DNA from: Gammaproteobacteria bacterium
GTDB taxonomy: Bacteria > Pseudomonadota > Gammaproteobacteria > UBA6429
Length of the DNA: 6,517 bases
Assembly: GCA_030635835.1 (NCBI GenBank)
Contig: DAOVYB010000078.1
Coordinates: 1-6,517, forward strand
Direction: 5' to 3'
Made by a program: the position numbers and the translations under genes. The notes under the pieces are model-generated. The model was not told the origin of the DNA, made no database searches, and saw nothing but the letters and a program-made list of their open reading frames with translations. Numbering within the stretch: position 1 is the first letter of the stretch; each line of letters opens with the position of its first letter. This document shows positions 6,108 through 6,517 of this stretch, piece by piece.

Positions 6108-6517
6108 TTAAATACGCTTTTTAATAATATCCGCCACTCGAAATGAATTGGCATAAATCGTCCAGGTATAGGGTACGCTGCCACCTGTTGGCATAAAGCT
6201 GCCATCGGTGACATACAGGTTGTTCACCTCATGCACTTTGCAGTCTGCATCGAGTACTGATGTTTTAATATCATCACCAAAGCGACATCCACCAGCAACA
6301 AGATTTGCCGGAGGAGAACCGCTTACATTATAACGAATGTTATCTGCATTCATTTTCTTTAATACTTTAACAGCCTTTTGACTCAGGTATTCACCGACTT
6401 TTAAATCATGCTCGTGATAGCCAATGCGAATTTTCGCTACAGCGGAGCCCCATTTATCTTTAACTGTATTATCCAGACTAACGAAACAATTATCAGTGGG
6501 TAACCAGTCATTAAACA
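6108..6517 (-). CDS. GMC-family FAD oxidoreductase, C-terminal part (N-terminus beyond window)
   Basis: The - strand frame is open from the window end to the TAA at 6108-6110 (about 136 residues). The Met at 6351-6353 is internal, because the frame continues upstream with sensible sequence (for example WGSAVAKIRIGYHEHD). The visible part matches the C-terminal GMC domain: NLVAGGCRFGDD (starting at 6305), then TSVLDADCKVH, NLYVTDGSFMPTGG, and the ending TIYANSFRVADII that contacts the FAD. GMC enzymes oxidise alcohols, sugars or sterols with FAD. The His usually at the start of HxxGTxRxG is not seen in its standard place (the stretch reads NLVAGG), and the Asn/His expected before the TI-x-A helix is replaced in GGSVPYTWTI. 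The substrate cannot be told from this fragment. The gene converges on the operon. Confidence 0.88.
   Translation of the reverse strand, partial: FNDWLPTDNCFVSLDNTVKDKWGSAVAKIRIGYHEHDLKVGEYLSQKAVKVLKKMNADNIRYNVSGSPPANLVAGGCRFGDDIKTSVLDADCKVHEVNNLYVTDGSFMPTGGSVPYTWTIYANSFRVADIIKKRI

Noticed and set aside
6351..6353. Met at 6353 as the start of a small 81-residue gene
   Set aside because: The same frame continues upstream to the window end with sensible protein sequence, and an 81-residue GMC tail alone would not be functional.

Overview
The window looks like chromosomal DNA of a moderately AT-rich gammaproteobacterium. The main evidence is a divergent argH / algZ-algR block, a gene order I know from Pseudomonas, where hemC follows algR. 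The protein sequences are clearly AlgZ/FimS- and AlgR-like, but the base composition is far more AT-rich than Pseudomonas. I cannot name the genus from sequence alone.

Layout: (1) 2-616 (+) is the 3' part of a gene ending in a degenerate GGDEF domain. It has lost the catalytic signature and metal ligands but keeps an RxxD inhibitory-site motif, so it is more likely a c-di-GMP reader than a synthase. (2) 617-775 is a short convergent intergenic region filled by a nested palindromic element. Its core is a perfect 28-bp stem that probably also serves as a bidirectional terminator. (3) 776-2176 (-) is a complete argH. (4) 2177-2310 is a divergent promoter region. (5) 2311-5798 (+) is a tightly packed run of five genes: AlgZ-like sensor kinase, AlgR-like LytTR response regulator, a PEMT/ICMT-like membrane methyltransferase, a PQ-loop-like multi-pass membrane protein and a small hotdog-fold protein. 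Junctions are a 20-nt overlap, a 25-nt gap, an 11-nt overlap and a 2-nt gap, so a single operon is likely. (6) 5799-6107 has no gene but holds a small hairpin repeat and a MITE-like segment with inverted ends and nested stems. (7) 6108-6517 (-) is the C-terminal part of a GMC-family flavin oxidoreductase that runs off the window.

How they fit together: AlgZ and AlgR form a membrane sensor / transcription factor pair, known in Pseudomonas to control type IV pili, alginate and biofilm traits. Here the pair is joined, in the place where hemC would be expected, to three unassigned genes. Two encode membrane proteins and one an acyl-thioesterase-like protein, which suggests a function in lipids or the envelope. 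That functional link is inference from operon structure and fold resemblance only. argH is housekeeping arginine biosynthesis and shares only the divergent control region.
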